From contig NZ_CP076361.1 of the NCBI RefSeq assembly GCF_018798885.1, positions 2,943,501 to 3,007,500 on the forward strand: a DNA stretch of 64,000 nucleotides, in the 5' to 3' direction. The notes beneath the pieces were generated by a model that was not told where the DNA came from, made no database searches, and saw nothing but the letters and a program-made list of their open reading frames with translations. Position 1 is the first letter of the stretch, and every line of letters begins with the position of its first letter. Below are positions 62,636 to 64,000 of the stretch, piece by piece. This DNA is from Gemmobacter fulvus (GTDB taxonomy: Bacteria; Pseudomonadota; Alphaproteobacteria; Rhodobacterales; Rhodobacteraceae). The translations under genes and the position numbers were made by a program.

Positions 62636-62651
62636 GCGCTGAACAGGAGGC

Positions 62652-62669
62652 GCGGGGCTGCGGCCCCGC
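62652..62669 (+). terminator. Hairpin between the binding-protein and permease genes
   Basis: GCGGGGC-TGCG-GCCCCGC, a perfect 7-bp stem without T-run, 16 bases past the stop. Probably lowers permease relative to binding protein expression by stabilising the upstream mRNA. Confidence 0.6.
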
Positions 62670-62683
62670 CCTTGCACCCCGAC

Positions 62684-63484
62684 ATGCCCCCTCCCGCCTC
62701 TTCCCCCGACAAGGATTTCCCCTGGTGGCTGGTCGTGCTGGCCGCGATCGGGCTCTGGCTGTTTTACGAGGTCTGGGCCAGCCCGATCTATGCCAAGGTG
62801 ATGGCCACGCTGGCCAAGGGCATCTGGATCACGCTGCTGGTGACCTTTGTCGCGTTTTTTGCGGCGGCGGTCATGGGCCTGGGGCTGGCGGTGGCCGGGC
62901 AGTCGCGCTTCCTTGTGCTGCGGCAGGCGGCGCGCTTTTACATTGAGGTGGTGCGCGGTGTGCCGATCATCGTGCTGCTGCTGTATGTCGCCTTTGCGGC
63001 GGTGCCTGCGGCGGTGATCGGCTGGAACTGGCTGGCCGAGCCGCTGGGGTTGACGCTGGCCAAGGCGCGCGATGTGCCGCTGCTGTGGCGGGCGGTGATT
63101 GCGCTGACCATCGCCTATTCCGCCTTTCTGGCCGAGGTGTTCCGGGCCGGGCTGGCGTCGGTGCATCACGGGCAGATCGAGGCGGCGCAGGCGCTGGGTC
63201 TCACGGGCTGGCACCGCTTTCGCTTCATCGTGTTCCCGCAGGCCTTCCGCACCATTCTGCCGCCTTTGGGCAATGACTTCGTGGCGATGGTGAAAGACAG
63301 CTCGCTGGTGTCCGTTCTGGGCGTTGCCGATGTCACGCAGCTTGGCAAAGTTACGGCGGCGGGAAATTTTCGGTATTTCGAGACTTATAATACTGTTGCA
63401 CTGATCTATCTGACCATGACCGTGACCTTGTCCCTGCTGCTGCGGCGGTTAGAGGCGCGGTTGCGGGCCAAGGATGCGCGATAA
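62684..63484 (+). CDS. Amino-acid ABC transporter permease (HisM/GlnP type)
   Basis: A 266-aa inner-membrane permease with five or more helices. The GIWITLLVTFVAFFAAAVMG start of the core, the R-G-V-P-I-I-V-L-L-L segment, and the EAA loop QIEAAQALGLTGWHRFRFIV near residues 165-184 are typical of HisMQ/GlnP permeases. A TTG at 62672 is an alternative start. No ATPase gene follows; the next gene is a peptidase, so the ATP-binding subunit must be encoded elsewhere or shared. Paired with the upstream binding protein. Confidence 0.9.
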   Translation: MPPPASSPDKDFPWWLVVLAAIGLWLFYEVWASPIYAKVMATLAKGIWITLLVTFVAFFAAAVMGLGLAVAGQSRFLVLRQAARFYIEVVRGVPIIVLLLYVAFAAVPAAVIGWNWLAEPLGLTLAKARDVPLLWRAVIALTIAYSAFLAEVFRAGLASVHHGQIEAAQALGLTGWHRFRFIVFPQAFRTILPPLGNDFVAMVKDSSLVSVLGVADVTQLGKVTAAGNFRYFETYNTVALIYLTMTVTLSLLLRRLEARLRAKDAR

Positions 63485-63554
63485 CCGGCGTCCGGGGAAG
63501 GTGTTGGGTTTTTGTGGGGCCGCGCGCGGGCGTGTGCCTGAAGGAGTTGTATTG

Positions 63555-64000
63555 ATGACGAATCCGCTGCTGACTGCATGGGTCACGCCCTTTGGTTTGC
63601 CACCGTTTCAGGCCATCCGCGATGCGGATTTTGCTCCGGCCTTCGAGGCGGGTCTGGCCGAAGCGCGGGCGGCCATCGCCGCCATCGCCGACAGCAGTGC
63701 GCCGCCCAGTTTTGCCAATACGATTGATGCGCTGGAACTGGCGGAAGCCACGCTCGACCGGGTGTCGGGGGTGTTCTACAATCTGGCGGGGGCCGACAGC
63801 ACCGAGGCGCGCGAGGCGCTGATGCGCGATCTGGCCCCGAAGCTGAGCGCGTTTTCGTCCGAGGTGACGAACAACAAGGCCCTGTTTGCGCGGATCGACG
63901 CGCTCTGGCAGGGGCGCAAGGCGCTGCGGCTGACGCCGGAACAGGCGCGGGTGCTCGATCTCTATCGCCAGATGTTCGTGCGCGCGGGTGCGCAACTGGA
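63555..64000 (+). CDS. M3-family metallopeptidase (Dcp/oligopeptidase A type), N-terminal part
   Basis: The frame is open to the window end. The visible 148 codons begin MTNPLLTAWVTPFGLPPFQA and continue with DADFAPAFEAGLAEARAAIA and the NTIDALELAEATLDRVSGVF segment, a pattern typical of the N-terminal helical domain of peptidyl-dipeptidase Dcp/oligopeptidase A. The HEXXH zinc site would lie beyond the window. AAGGAG lies eight bases before the ATG. Cytoplasmic peptide degradation is the usual role. Confidence 0.85.
   Translation, partial: MTNPLLTAWVTPFGLPPFQAIRDADFAPAFEAGLAEARAAIAAIADSSAPPSFANTIDALELAEATLDRVSGVFYNLAGADSTEAREALMRDLAPKLSAFSSEVTNNKALFARIDALWQGRKALRLTPEQARVLDLYRQMFVRAGAQL

Noticed and set aside
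61844-63214. 456-codon open frame on the minus strand opposite the amino-acid transporter genes
   Set aside because: Arg/His/Gln-rich shadow; binding-protein and permease motifs are on the + strand.

Overview
The window is a 64 kb piece of an alphaproteobacterial chromosome. It is most likely from the Rhodobacteraceae (Rhodobacter/Gemmobacter/Tabrizicola-like); genus cannot be fixed from the sequence alone. Support comes from uniformly G+C-rich housekeeping genes, the order trpG-trpD-ung-trpC-moaC-moeA-lexA next to comEC-gltX-gltA, an atp operon end with an H-type lectin gene, a GTTC-N7-GTTC SOS box of the Rhodobacter type, a fused MrpA/MrpB antiporter subunit, and scattered copies of a hairpin-bearing intergenic repeat.

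Layout. 1-13.6 kb: end of the ATP synthase operon, prs, ribF and its neighbours, a PhaJ-like hydratase with a candidate PhaR operator, gatB, a lytic transglycosylase-like lipoprotein, a sulfotransferase, and the hydroxyacid dehydrogenase-csaA-proC group. 14.0-17.1 kb: a disturbed stretch with a 99-bp direct repeat flanking a small exported protein, a GFA-family gene and an IS3-family (IS407-type) insertion sequence. 17.2-30.8 kb: a two-component pair, dctA, an aminotransferase, valS, a VOC/DUF1428 operon with a divergent HxlR regulator, and an Lrp regulator divergent from an ornithine/lysine decarboxylase. 30.8-42.2 kb: citrate synthase, gltX, comEC, lexA, molybdopterin and tryptophan genes, many translationally coupled by 1- or 4-base overlaps. 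42.4-49.7 kb: a divergent polysaccharide deacetylase and the six-gene Mrp-type Na+/H+ antiporter operon. 49.8-55.4 kb: a fructose-type ABC system (regulator frcR, mutarotase-like fucU, then frcB-frcC-frcA-frcK) with a palindromic operator candidate in the divergent region. 55.5-57.0 kb: dut and a membrane-anchored MoeB/ThiF-like protein.

The most unusual part is 57,123-61,842: a small A+T-rich integrative element bounded by a perfect 16-bp direct repeat (attL/attR). It encodes a P4-type tyrosine recombinase, an H-NS/HvrA-family DNA-binding protein, a 55-aa helix-turn-helix protein, two tiny ORFs and a ParB-like gene. The ParB-like gene is wrecked by an IS5-family (IS427-type) insertion and two apparent single-base frameshifts; removing these three lesions on paper restores a 316-codon protein. 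The element has inserted exactly at the Shine-Dalgarno sequence of an amino-acid ABC transporter gene. It rebuilt that sequence at attR and left the likely native promoter stranded 4.7 kb upstream at attL.

After the element come the amino-acid ABC transporter binding protein and permease (no ATPase nearby) and the start of an M3-family peptidase. No tRNA, rRNA or CRISPR array was recognised. Coordinates of regulatory sites come from reading the sequence; none was tested by computation.
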